Assembly (NCBI GenBank): GCA_900320285.1
Contig: ONRQ01000001.1
Coordinates: 62,001 to 126,000 of the forward strand
Direction: 5' to 3'
Length of the DNA: 64,000 bases
From: an uncultured Eubacteriales bacterium
Lineage (GTDB): Bacteria; Bacillota; Clostridia; Peptostreptococcales; Anaerovoracaceae
Below, piece after piece: positions 56,958 through 64,000 of the stretch. The translations under genes were made by a program, and so were the position numbers. The notes under the pieces were generated by a model. That model was given only the letters and a program-made list of their open reading frames with translations. It was not told where the DNA came from and did no database searches. Position 1 is the first letter of the stretch, and every line of letters starts with the position of its first letter.

Positions 56958-58388
56958 CTATTTGTCGCCTTTGAGCATTTTTGCCTGCTCATGATACGGG
57001 ATGTATTCATCGCCGCTGAAGTAGTTTCTGACAAGCTCTACGACTGTTCCCGAAAGAAGGAATACACCGATCAGGTTCGGGATAGCCATGAGTCCGTTGA
57101 ATGTCTCGGCGACCTCCCAGATGACTCCGAGATCCATAGTAGCTCCGAGGATGGCTACCAGGGCATAGATGATCAGGAAAGGTTTTGCCGCCTTGCTTCC
57201 GAAGATGAATTCGGAGCAGCGTGTTCCGTAAAGTCCCCAGCCGAGTATGGTCGAGAACGCGAAGCAGCACATGGCCACAGCGGTGAATATCGATACCCAG
57301 CTTCCGTATGTATTTGTGAAGCCCTCGATCGTAAGCTCTGCGCCTGCCGGCTGTCCGTACTCGATCGACGCACGTCCGCATATGATGATCAGCGCTGTCA
57401 TCGTGCAGATAACGATTGTGTCGACGAACACTTCAAAGATACCGAAAAATCCCTGTCTTACCGGGTGATTCACATCTGCGCTGGCATGAGCCATCGATCC
57501 TGTACCGAGCCCGGCTTCGTTGGAGAAGATTCCTCTTGCGATACCCTTCTGTACGCTCAGGAACATGCTTCCGACAACTCCGCCCGTAACGCCCTTAGGG
57601 CTGAATGCTCCTTCAAATATGGATACGAAAGCGCCCGGAACATATTTGTAGTTGATTATGATAACGCCGAGGCCGAGGAGAATGTAGAAGACCGCCATGA
57701 ACGGAACGAGCTTCTCTGTTACAGCTCCAATTCTCTGTACTCCGCCGATAAGTATGAACGCGATGAGTATAGCGAGCACAATGCCGATGATGAGGTTGAG
57801 AAGCTTGATTCCCGATGCTCCCATTACGTTGTACGATATGAGTGCAGTGTCGATCGATGTCGTGATCGTGTTTACCTGCGTCGCGTTTCCTGTGCCGAAT
57901 ACCGCGAGGATACCGAATATCGAGAAGATGGCTCCAAGCCACTTCCAGTTTTTGCCGAGGCCGTTCTTGATATAGTACATCGGTCCGCCGACATATGTAC
58001 CTGTATCATCGATCTCTCTGAAGTGAACGGCAAGCGTTACTTCCGAGAACTTGGTGCACATGCCCAGTATTGCCGATATCCACATCCAGAAGACTGCTCC
58101 CGGACCGCCGATCGCGAGTGCTCCTGCTACGCCGGCGATGTTGCCTGTACCGACCGTTGCTGCAAGCGCGGTGCAAAGCGCCTGGAACGGAGTGATCGCT
58201 CCCTCTTTCTTCTCGCCTTTTGTGAAGATCTTTCCGAAGGTCTCTTTCATTGCGAGTCCGAACTTCCTTATCTGAATGAATCCCGTACGGATGCTCAGAT
58301 AGAGGCCGATACCCAGAATGCAGACCATTGCAGGAATGCCCCAGACAAAATTGTTGATTGCTGAATTGATGCTGATTAAGGTTTCCAT
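56958..58388 (-). CDS. Sodium:alanine/glycine symporter (AGCS family)
   Basis: A 476-residue Na+-coupled amino-acid importer with about ten membrane helices. The signature GIFSNEAGLGTGSMAHASAD is clear, as is AAVFW-like GGPGAVFWMWISAILGMCTKF early on. ATG at 58388 with AAGGAG 7 bases upstream is chosen; the longer frame from TTG 58448 adds a Cys-rich stretch unlike the family. The leader has possible RNA structure. Confidence 0.95.
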   Translation of the reverse strand: METLISINSAINNFVWGIPAMVCILGIGLYLSIRTGFIQIRKFGLAMKETFGKIFTKGEKKEGAITPFQALCTALAATVGTGNIAGVAGALAIGGPGAVFWMWISAILGMCTKFSEVTLAVHFREIDDTGTYVGGPMYYIKNGLGKNWKWLGAIFSIFGILAVFGTGNATQVNTITTSIDTALISYNVMGASGIKLLNLIIGIVLAILIAFILIGGVQRIGAVTEKLVPFMAVFYILLGLGVIIINYKYVPGAFVSIFEGAFSPKGVTGGVVGSMFLSVQKGIARGIFSNEAGLGTGSMAHASADVNHPVRQGFFGIFEVFVDTIVICTMTALIIICGRASIEYGQPAGAELTIEGFTNTYGSWVSIFTAVAMCCFAFSTILGWGLYGTRCSEFIFGSKAAKPFLIIYALVAILGATMDLGVIWEVAETFNGLMAIPNLIGVFLLSGTVVELVRNYFSGDEYIPYHEQAKMLKGDK

Positions 58389-58524
58389 TATTTGCTCCTT
58401 GCTCTGACGTATTTTTTTGCAACAGAAAAGAGAACGTGAGTGTATCAAAATACATCATGTTCTCTGCCCCAAGGTTTTCTGACTCCGCCGGGCATAAGCA
58501 TTACTGATGACTCAGACCCTGCGA
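58389..58524 (-). promoter_or_regulatory. Leader of the AGCS gene with terminator-like hairpin
   Basis: Minus strand shows AGAGAAC...GTTCTCT arms around a TGTAT/ATACA stem (58411-58450), then TTTTCTG, about 40 bases before the start. Upstream, CTGA-CATCAG and GCC/GGC segments may form a second structure. Glycine riboswitches occur before AGCS genes, but the usual aptamer core is not seen. Identity unresolved. Confidence 0.35.
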
Positions 58525-58559
58525 AAAAGAAAAACCAATGTGAAAAATATCACAAAGGT
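58524..58559 (-). terminator. Weak terminator after the zincin gene
   Basis: ACC..GTGA / TCAC..GGT stem with a 3x3 internal loop, then TTTTTCTTTTTC on the minus strand. Confidence 0.5.
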
Positions 58560-58619
58560 GTTCCTCTCTTCAACCGTTGTTAAAATGTTAACAATAATAG
58601 TGCAAGAAGAAACATATTG

Positions 58620-59021
58620 TTAACCTCTGTTGCCTTCTTTCGTCTGCTCCCTGGCGTAAATCAGGTCTTTTATCTCTTCTCTGTCCTCATGCTCCAGTGA
58701 ATCTGCTCCGTACATTCCTGCCAGATTTTCAAGGTGATGTCTGAACTCATGCCTTACTACTCCTCTTAGCCTGTCTTTCAGCTGTTCTTCTGACATCCAG
58801 GCACAGGTCCGCGCAAAAGATCCGTAGTAAATTGTGATCCTGTTGCCCTGTCTTGATCTGGTGTATTCACCCATGATTACCAGATCTCCGTTTTCCGCAT
58901 ATGGAGACGGCTTGTAATCATCGGACAGCTGAACACCGTAATGAAGCTCCCTGAAGAAATCATCAGGAAGCTCTTCGCACACTTCATTGAGCATTTCATA
59001 AAATCTGTCTATGTCGACCAT
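58620..59021 (-). CDS. Zincin-like metallopeptidase family protein
   Basis: A 133-residue cytoplasmic protein of the possible-zincin (DUF1025) family. The zinc motif is VVRHEFRHHLENLAG (HExxHH, near residues 89-94), preceded by GRITIYYGSFAR-type strand (here NRITIYYGSFAR). Proteolytic activity is presumed but unproven; members are common in Firmicutes. It lies 12 bases after the XRE gene, so it is probably the last gene of the cassette that starts at 59796. Confidence 0.85.
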   Translation of the reverse strand: MVDIDRFYEMLNEVCEELPDDFFRELHYGVQLSDDYKPSPYAENGDLVIMGEYTRSRQGNRITIYYGSFARTCAWMSEEQLKDRLRGVVRHEFRHHLENLAGMYGADSLEHEDREEIKDLIYAREQTKEGNRG

Positions 59022-59033
59022 CAGACTTTTCTC

Positions 59034-59228
59034 CTATTCCTCCCAGAAAAGTTCGTCAAGGGTTTTTCCCAGCTCCCGGCATATCGCTATGCACAGGTTT
59101 ATCGTGGGGTTGTAGTCACCCTTTTCTATTGCGCTTATCGTCTGCCTCGATACTCCTATCAGATCTGCCAGCTGCTGCTGTGAAAGATCTTTGGCAACGC
59201 GCGCTGATTTCATCTTAAGGTTTTTCAT
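59034..59228 (-). CDS. XRE-family transcriptional regulator
   Basis: A 64-residue helix-turn-helix protein: KSARVAKDLSQQQLADLIGV, SRQTISAIEKGDYNPTINLC, then ICRELGKTLDELFWEE. It is of the very short type often paired with a membrane protein. AAAGGAG lies 6 bases before ATG 59228; the longer frame (59261) has no such site. It is a good candidate for binding the 18-bp palindrome at 59867-59884 in the cassette promoter. Confidence 0.9.
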   Translation of the reverse strand: MKNLKMKSARVAKDLSQQQLADLIGVSRQTISAIEKGDYNPTINLCIAICRELGKTLDELFWEE

Positions 59229-59257
59229 AAGTGCTCCTTTGCCTGCATCTGATATTA

Positions 59258-59796
59258 TCACATATCATCTTCCGCCGCTTCTTCTTCAGCCATTTTGCGC
59301 TGTTTTATACCGAGCGTGATCATAATGATCACGAATGCCAGGCAGAAGAGCAGTGACGCGCACGGACCGAATGCGAGCTTGCCGTCCACAATCGCTCCAT
59401 CTTTCAGACGGAAAATCCCGAGATCGCATTGCATACTATGACGATCCACATAACAGCGCGGTACGTCCTTGTATCGGTTCCTACACCGAAGTATGAATCG
59501 TTCTTTATGCAGTAGAGCGCGTATACCATGATACCAACGAGGATAATGAAGAATATTGCAAGAGTACGGCTGACCGGAAGTGTTTCAAACGCGTCTAAAC
59601 TTTCAATGAGAAGGTCAAGTGTCAAAAGCCCGAGAAATGTGAAACATGCATATTTGTAGCCTCTGCCCCTTACGAGCTCCTGCCTTTCGTCGAATGTACC
59701 CTTCATGCTTTTCTTGCTGAACTTCCAGACCAGAGCGAATATTATCAAAGCGGTCACGATGCCGAATGCCAGACCTGCTGCATAACTTGTACTCAT
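59258..59796 (-). pseudogene. Membrane protein gene with an apparent frameshift
   Basis: Reading from 59796 (GGAGGTAAC 3-4 bases before ATG) gives 130 residues with four membrane helices and stops right after VIVCNAISGFSV. The next frame continues without a break as FRLKDGAIVDGKLAFGPCAS and a fifth helix LLFCLAFVIIMITLGI to the stop at 59258. One added base in the TTTT run at 59412-59415 would join the frames, giving about 179 residues. This could be a mutation, a sequencing error or, less likely, programmed shifting. No slippery heptamer of the X-XXY-YYZ kind is visible. The family is not recognised. It lies 29 bases upstream of the XRE gene and directly after the palindromic promoter. Confidence 0.7.
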
Positions 59797-59843
59797 GATG
59801 TTACCTCCTCCGGGACGGCATCCTTTCCATCCCTTGCGAGGTC

Positions 59844-59884
59844 ATAATACACTCTGAATAGCAATATGTCAAATATATTTGACA
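59844..59884 (-). promoter_or_regulatory. Strong promoter with 18-bp palindromic operator
   Basis: Minus-strand TTGACA (59872-59867), 17-base spacer, TATTAT (59849-59844). TGTCAAATATATTTGACA (59867-59884), a perfect palindrome, covers the -35. A repressor dimer bound there would block RNA polymerase; the XRE protein encoded downstream is the likely ligand, as autoregulation. Confidence 0.8.
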
Positions 59885-59934
59885 AAAAAGATAAAATATT
59901 TTTCATTTTGACCACAATAACTGCAATAACTGAA

Positions 59935-59958
59935 AAGCGGGTCTGTAAAGACCCGCTT
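59935..59958 (-). terminator. Terminator of the beta-helix lipoprotein gene
   Basis: AAGCGGGTCT/AGACCCGCTT stem with a 4-base loop, then TTCAGTTATT on the minus strand. It lies just after the gene's stop at 59974. Confidence 0.75.
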
Positions 59959-59973
59959 CATTATTGTATTTCA

Positions 59974-61476
59974 TCAGTTGTTGTTATCAGGTTTTTCAGG
60001 TGGCTCGCCGCTTGGAGGGTTTCCTCCAGGTGCCCCGTTTCCATCAGGTTTTTCAGGCGGCTGACCGCTCGGAGGGTTTCCTCCAGGGCCGCCGTTTCCA
60101 TCCGGTTTTTCAGGCGGTTCACCGCTTGGTGGGTTTCCTCCCGGGCCGCCGTTTCCATCCGGAGCCCCGCTGGCAGAATCGCTGCCGGTGCTTATGTCAA
60201 AGGCCTCACCTGTCGATGCGGATCCTGCGGAGTATTCCTTACCGTCCACATTGAGTTTATGTCCGTTCAGATCGATCGCAGAGCCTTTGCTTACTGTGAG
60301 TCCTGAAACATATGAGTCGGCTGTCAGCGTCCATGTGCTTCCGTCTTCTATCTCTACATATACGTCTCCACTCTGTCCGCTGCTGTTGATCGCGCCTGTG
60401 AATGCCGATGAACCTTTAAGATAGAGATTGAGGGTTGAAACGTCATCGACAAGCATGTCGCCGTTGATGACCTGTCCCGATGCGGTCATGTTCACCTTGC
60501 CGCCGTTGGAGCCTTCATTGCCCCATCCTGCAGCCTCAGCTCTCAGGAAGACGCCTTCTGCGTCTTCATTGGTTATTTCTGTTCCGCTCAGGCTGATCTC
60601 GGTAGCTGTGTTATTCACGAAGAATATGTCTCCGTTCTTGTTGGTGATGCTGCCGCCGCTTGCAGTGAATGACGATGTGCCCACTGCCGCGTCTCCCGAC
60701 ATAGACTGATAGATCATGACAGCCTGGTAGTAGTCGGATTTGTCGCTGTTCTTGGTATTGTTATCTGCGATCAGCGTATCGTTGTTAAGCGTGACTGAGT
60801 TTTTGCCTTCTATTACGATGCCCTGAGAGGCTGTCGACTCCATATATGCATCGCTGACTGTGATGTCTGCTGTTGAGTAGACGACCGGCGAACCCATTCC
60901 CGTTGTCTTGTAATACCCTTTTGATACGTTTACGGTACCGCCTCCGCGGTCAGATCTTATAGCTGCTGATGAGCGGCCGGAAGTATTGATCGTGAGGTTT
61001 TCGGCGTTCATCGTGCCGCCGCCTGTGGTCATAATGCCCCCGGAGCAGTTGCCCTGTGTCTCGATCACCGAATCAGCTATATTCACGGTCGTACCTTCTC
61101 CGTATGAGAACACCGCATTTGCATGTGTACCGTTCGTCTCGATGAGCGAATTCTTTATGGTCAGGGTTCCTTTTTCGGTAGTGAAGACCGCGGAGTTTTC
61201 ACCGTAGAAGTCTGCTTCATCTCCGTCAGCCTCGCCTGTTTTTGTCACGCCAATATTGGAGTATGTGGCTTCTTCGCCGCTTGCTTCTATGGCGTGCTCA
61301 CCATCCGCATCATTTGAGATTGTCTCGTTGACGGTGATGTCTTCTTTAGTCAGGTAATCTGCTGCATCTGCGGCGGTGTCACCTGCTGACTGACCGGCAC
61401 ATGCGCACAGTCCATATATCATCGTGGATGCAATAATGCATGCCAGCATCTTTTTCATTCTTTTGTGTTTTTTCAT
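59974..61476 (-). CDS. Exported beta-helix-like surface lipoprotein with Gly-Pro repeats
   Basis: A 500-residue protein. Signal peptide residues 1-~25 end in a lipobox-like LCAC, so it may be lipid-anchored. Residues about 50-420 are Ser/Thr/Asn/Gly-rich, with repeated short strands (IKNSLIET, ITVSDAYMES) of the right-handed parallel beta-helix or pectate-lyase-like type, without clear catalytic residues. Residues ~440-500 are three copies of a 19-residue PDGNGGPGGNPPSGEPPEK repeat. Likely an adhesin or carbohydrate-binding surface protein. GGAG precedes ATG by 8 bases. Confidence 0.82.
   Translation of the reverse strand: MKKHKRMKKMLACIIASTMIYGLCACAGQSAGDTAADAADYLTKEDITVNETISNDADGEHAIEASGEEATYSNIGVTKTGEADGDEADFYGENSAVFTTEKGTLTIKNSLIETNGTHANAVFSYGEGTTVNIADSVIETQGNCSGGIMTTGGGTMNAENLTINTSGRSSAAIRSDRGGGTVNVSKGYYKTTGMGSPVVYSTADITVSDAYMESTASQGIVIEGKNSVTLNNDTLIADNNTKNSDKSDYYQAVMIYQSMSGDAAVGTSSFTASGGSITNKNGDIFFVNNTATEISLSGTEITNEDAEGVFLRAEAAGWGNEGSNGGKVNMTASGQVINGDMLVDDVSTLNLYLKGSSAFTGAINSSGQSGDVYVEIEDGSTWTLTADSYVSGLTVSKGSAIDLNGHKLNVDGKEYSAGSASTGEAFDISTGSDSASGAPDGNGGPGGNPPSGEPPEKPDGNGGPGGNPPSGQPPEKPDGNGAPGGNPPSGEPPEKPDNNN
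59992..60162 (-). repeat. Three 57-bp tandem repeats (Gly-Pro-rich) in the lipoprotein gene
   Basis: Three in-frame 57-base units encode PDGN-G/A-G-PGGNPPSG-E/Q-PPEK with only E/Q and G/A changes. In-frame length suggests copy number may vary between strains without breaking the protein. Confidence 0.85.
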
Positions 61477-61546
61477 TGCCGGGTCTCCTCTCCTCCCTGG
61501 TCTTGCTTACAAGCGTATATTAGACCCGTATACTTAAACGAACTTT

Positions 61547-61572
61547 AAAAGCCGGGGCTTTTCTGCCCCGGC
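61547..61572 (-). terminator. Terminator after the Re-citrate-synthase-like gene
   Basis: GCCGGGGC/GCCCCGGC stem with a 6-base loop, then TTTTAAAG on the minus strand, a few bases past the stop. Confidence 0.85.
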
Positions 61573-61579
61573 AATCAGC

Positions 61580-62992
61580 TTACTGCTGCATAGTCATGAA
61601 TTCGTTGACCTTGTTGTATATCTCGGCAGCACCTATCTCTGCCACACGGCCTGATGCATATTCGGCATCCACCCAGTCCTTGATGAAGATAACGACTGCA
61701 CTGTGCTTGTTGACCTGCTTGTCGCCCTTGAGACCGTAGCTCGCGTTGAGCCAGTGAGCGATGCCTGCGGCTCCGGAGCTCTGGCTTACGTTGACCAGAG
61801 GCGGGCGCTTCAGGAACTTCTCGGTGTCGAAGATATTGTAGATCTCTTCGTTCTTGAGGAGCCCGTCGGCATGTATGCCGGCTCTTGTAACGTTGAAATT
61901 CGCACCTGCAAACGGTGTCTGAGGAGGCAGTGTGTAGCCTACATTCTGCTCGTAGTATCTGGCAAGGTCAGTGATGACCGTTGTATCCATTCCGTCGAGA
62001 GTCCCCTTCAGCTGTGCGTACTCGAACACCATAGCCTCAAGAGGAATATTGCCCGTTCTCTCTCCTATACCGAAGAGAGTGCAGTTTACGGCACCGCAGC
62101 CATATAGCCATGCTGTAGCCGCATTGACCACTGCCTTGTAGAAATCGTTGTGACCGTGCCACTCGAGCCATGCGCTCGGTACTCTCGCATATTCGTGAAG
62201 ACCGTAGATGATGCCCGGTACTGATCTAGGAAGAGCAACTCCAGGGTACGGCACTCCGAATCCCATGGTGTCGCATACTCTGACCTTTGCGGTCATGCCT
62301 TCCTCCGCGGCCATATCCTGAATGGCGCTGACGAAAGGAACTACAAATCCGTAGAAGTCTGCCCTTGTTACATCCTCAAGATGGCAGCGCGGTGTGATGC
62401 CTGCCTCGAACGCATCATATACGATCGACAGGTAATGATCTATCGCCTGCTTGCGGGACATGCCGAGCTTGTAGAATATATGGTAGTCGGAGCAGCTGGT
62501 CAGAATACCCGTCTCCTTTACACCCATCTCTTTTACGATCTTGAAGTCTTCCTTTTTGGCTCTGATCCATGTTGTGATCTGCGGGAATTCGAGCCCGAGA
62601 TCCTGGCAGGCCCTTATTGCTTCCTTATCCCTGTCCGAATAGGTGAAGAACTCGGTTTGTCTGATTATTCCCTTAGGGCCTGAGAGCTTTGACATCATTT
62701 TAAAGATCTCGACGATCTGCTTGGTCGTGTAAGGTTCTCTCGACTGCTGGCCATCGCGGAATGTGGAGTCAGTTATGTATACCTGATCAGGCATACCGAA
62801 CGGGCTTGTTCTGAAGTTGAAGCCCACTTTTGGAATCTCAGTATATTCGAAGAATTCACGATAAAGATTAGGATCGGGAATATCCTGGACCTCGTAGTGA
62901 TGGTTTTCCATCTCAAGAAGATTGGTCTTCTCGTTAAGTCTGGTCCTCCTTTTGATGATATCTTCCATTTCTATCTCATCCCTTGTTTTCAT
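61580..62992 (-). CDS. HMGL-like enzyme, probable Re-citrate synthase
   Basis: A 470-residue member of the HMG-CoA lyase/isopropylmalate synthase-like family. The barrel opens with YITDSTFRDGQQSREPYTT (metal Asp, Arg-Asp), then HLEDVTRADFYGF, LEWHGHNDFYKAVVNA with the HxH metal pair, and GIGERTGNIPLE. The N-terminal ~60-residue extension and this motif pattern match the (Re)-citrate synthase of Clostridium kluyveri and close relatives annotated as isopropylmalate or homocitrate synthase. I infer citrate formation in an organism lacking Si-citrate synthase, or a related acyl transfer. ATG 62992 has GGAGG 8 bases upstream. Confidence 0.65.
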   Translation of the reverse strand: MKTRDEIEMEDIIKRRTRLNEKTNLLEMENHHYEVQDIPDPNLYREFFEYTEIPKVGFNFRTSPFGMPDQVYITDSTFRDGQQSREPYTTKQIVEIFKMMSKLSGPKGIIRQTEFFTYSDRDKEAIRACQDLGLEFPQITTWIRAKKEDFKIVKEMGVKETGILTSCSDYHIFYKLGMSRKQAIDHYLSIVYDAFEAGITPRCHLEDVTRADFYGFVVPFVSAIQDMAAEEGMTAKVRVCDTMGFGVPYPGVALPRSVPGIIYGLHEYARVPSAWLEWHGHNDFYKAVVNAATAWLYGCGAVNCTLFGIGERTGNIPLEAMVFEYAQLKGTLDGMDTTVITDLARYYEQNVGYTLPPQTPFAGANFNVTRAGIHADGLLKNEEIYNIFDTEKFLKRPPLVNVSQSSGAAGIAHWLNASYGLKGDKQVNKHSAVVIFIKDWVDAEYASGRVAEIGAAEIYNKVNEFMTMQQ

Positions 62993-63047
62993 AACCTTAG
63001 CCTCCAGCATTTGATATGTTGCAGTTGAAGTCAGTTTAACGTCTAAA

Positions 63048-63088
63048 ATGTATACATGTATTTTATGCTGTCAGCGGTGGCAGGTCAA
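63048..63088 (-). promoter_or_regulatory. Promoter of the Re-citrate-synthase-like gene with palindromes
   Basis: Minus-strand TTGACC (63088-63083), 17-base spacer, TAAAAT (63065-63060). Overlapping palindromes ATACATGTAT and ATGTATACAT lie at 63048-63061, just downstream of the -10, where a repressor could bind. A 5' leader of about 60 bases precedes the start. Confidence 0.7.
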
Positions 63089-63142
63089 TCTGTTTTTTCT
63101 TGTTTTTCTTGATTTTTCAGCATTTGTCGCATTTACACAAAG

Positions 63143-63168
63143 AAAAAAGAGGCTCCGGGCACCTCTTT
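63143..63168 (-). terminator. Terminator of the flavodoxin-like gene
   Basis: AAAGAGG/CCTCTTT stem, followed by TTTTTTC on the minus strand; lies ~70 bases past the stop at 63235. Confidence 0.75.
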
Positions 63169-63234
63169 GTTTATTTTTGAGTTTTTGTTTTTATTGCCTT
63201 TTAAGAAGCTAAATCACCTTATATTGTATACATT

Positions 63235-63909
63235 TTACAAAAACCACTCGGATCTTCTCCTCAGAACGCTCATCTTGTTGAACACTCCCTGTGCTACAGC
63301 AGCTGCTTTTGGAGAGATCCTGCTTATTTTATGTATAGGCATCCTGCCGCTCACCTCTACAGGCATAGGCTTTATCCTTAGCTCTTCGATCTCACAGCCG
63401 GCGAGCCTCTTGATCTTTTCGGATGCCGCCTTGCTGAAATCCATAATGGCTTCCCTGTCGATTGCCGGTGCCATGCTTCTGGCACTGCCCCTTCTGGCCA
63501 TGTAGCTGACCATGAAGGCTCCCGCGCCTATGGCCTTGAAACCGCACTCCTCAGTCAGTCTTTTCAGCTCAAACAGAGCGTTCCCGTACTTGCGTCCGCC
63601 ATACGAAACGGCTGCGAGGGTCATGGCCCCGTTGCCGTCTATATTATGCATGGCTCTGGCTGCCGGCAGAGGAATCTTTCCAACATAAACAGGCATGCCT
63701 ATGACAGCCACAGTTTCATCGTCAAACGCGATACCGCGGCTCTCTTCCCTAAGCATGTCATAACACTCGACACTGACGTCGAGGGGACTGCATTCGTCGA
63801 GAATGGCTCCTATTTTCCGTGCCAGAGCTTCGGTCATCAATTCCGTGCCCCCGGCCGGGCTGTAATAGATTCCAATGACTTTTCTGATCATAATAGTTTG
63901 CCGATGCAA
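63235..63909 (-). CDS. Flavodoxin-fold protein, EFR1-like without ferredoxin part
   Basis: A 224-residue protein with an N-terminal flavodoxin-like fold (GIYYSPAGGTELMTEAL as the FMN phosphate loop, IGMPVYVGKIPLPAARAM, LAAVSYGGRKYGNALFEL). EFR1-family proteins usually add two C-terminal [4Fe-4S] motifs; none is present here, so it is a shorter relative. The frame starts with TTG at 63909 (AAGGA upstream); ATG at 63891 is the alternative. Electron carrier or FMN-dependent role is inferred. The upstream promoter region lies in the last ~90 bases of the window. Confidence 0.8.
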   Translation of the reverse strand: MHRQTIMIRKVIGIYYSPAGGTELMTEALARKIGAILDECSPLDVSVECYDMLREESRGIAFDDETVAVIGMPVYVGKIPLPAARAMHNIDGNGAMTLAAVSYGGRKYGNALFELKRLTEECGFKAIGAGAFMVSYMARRGSARSMAPAIDREAIMDFSKAASEKIKRLAGCEIEELRIKPMPVEVSGRMPIHKISRISPKAAAVAQGVFNKMSVLRRRSEWFL

Positions 63910-64000
63910 ATCATCCTTACTGACTGACCGTACAAAGAGATTGTAACACTATACAGTATCTGTTATTCGTTGAATATGTGAATTTTATCTGTTCTTATCA

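Noticed and set aside
58389..58620. Glycine riboswitch before the AGCS gene
   Set aside because: GGGGCAGAG and AGAGAGGAACACC look similar in part, but the conserved aptamer core is not present.
59258..59449. Separate 63-residue gene
   Set aside because: Its first ~14 residues are out-of-frame reading of the preceding protein; the rest is the missing C-terminus after the frameshift.

Overview
The window looks like chromosomal DNA of an anaerobic Gram-positive member of the Clostridia. Supporting signs are strong AGGAGG-type ribosome sites, short gaps and ATGA overlaps between genes, type III glutamine synthetase, a PreA-type dihydropyrimidine dehydrogenase, a citrate/homocitrate-synthase-like enzyme of the Re-citrate synthase kind, a YolD-like/Y-family polymerase pair, and secreted proteins with the C-terminal Lys/Tyr-rich FnIII-like domain common in this class. 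An Anaerovoracaceae/Mogibacterium-like source is possible but is a guess. No rRNA, tRNA, CRISPR array, phage module or transposase was seen; this is mostly core metabolism, largely on the minus strand.

Region by region. 1-2.6 kb: two exported proteins, one a rhodanese cut by the window edge. 2.7-10 kb: a glutamine operon (glnN-asnB-pyrG-glmS) that makes glutamine and uses its amide in three amidotransferases. 10.1-10.5 kb: five tandem 65-bp repeats, each with an inverted repeat. 10.6-18.4 kb: a long minus-strand run (LysR, esterase, sugar kinase, Ca/H exchanger, DMT transporter, HD protein, TM2 protein, C-GCAxxG-C-C protein with a coupled 48-aa protein, trmL, zinc ribbon, VOC protein). 18.4-21.8 kb: proC, an SDR, and PreA. 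21.8-27.3 kb: ybaK, sanA-like, hflX, the AmmeMemoRadiSam pair and a VanY-type peptidase. 27.4-31 kb: argF, a LOR/SDH-type ornithine enzyme, pyrB and pyrI. 31-37.3 kb: YolD/Y-polymerase, AraC regulator, GH25 lysozyme and two CobW-type GTPases, one extremely His-rich. 37.4-45 kb: DMT transporter, MtnA-like isomerase, acyl-CoA synthetase, and a 1174-aa ABC transporter. 45-45.3 kb: a non-coding palindrome cluster. 45.3-53.9 kb: a complete histidine operon hisZ-G-D-C-B-H-A-F-IE plus a PHP phosphatase, with a clear promoter. 54-58.6 kb: mntP, aminotransferase, AEC permease and AGCS symporter. 58.6-59.9 kb: a membrane protein with an apparent frameshift, an XRE regulator and a zincin, under a promoter carrying an 18-bp palindrome. 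60-64 kb: a beta-helix-like lipoprotein, the Re-citrate-synthase-like enzyme with a strong promoter, and a flavodoxin-fold protein.

The theme is nitrogen and amino-acid economy: glutamine supply and use, carbamoyl transfer to aspartate and ornithine, ornithine/proline handling, histidine biosynthesis and pyrimidine turnover, with metal handling (CobW pair, mntP, cax) and cell-surface proteins between. The best leads for new biology are the 65-bp repeat array, the nested palindromes at 45.1-45.3 kb, the possible pseudoknot downstream of mntP, the coupled 48-aa membrane protein, and the palindrome-controlled membrane protein/XRE/zincin cassette.
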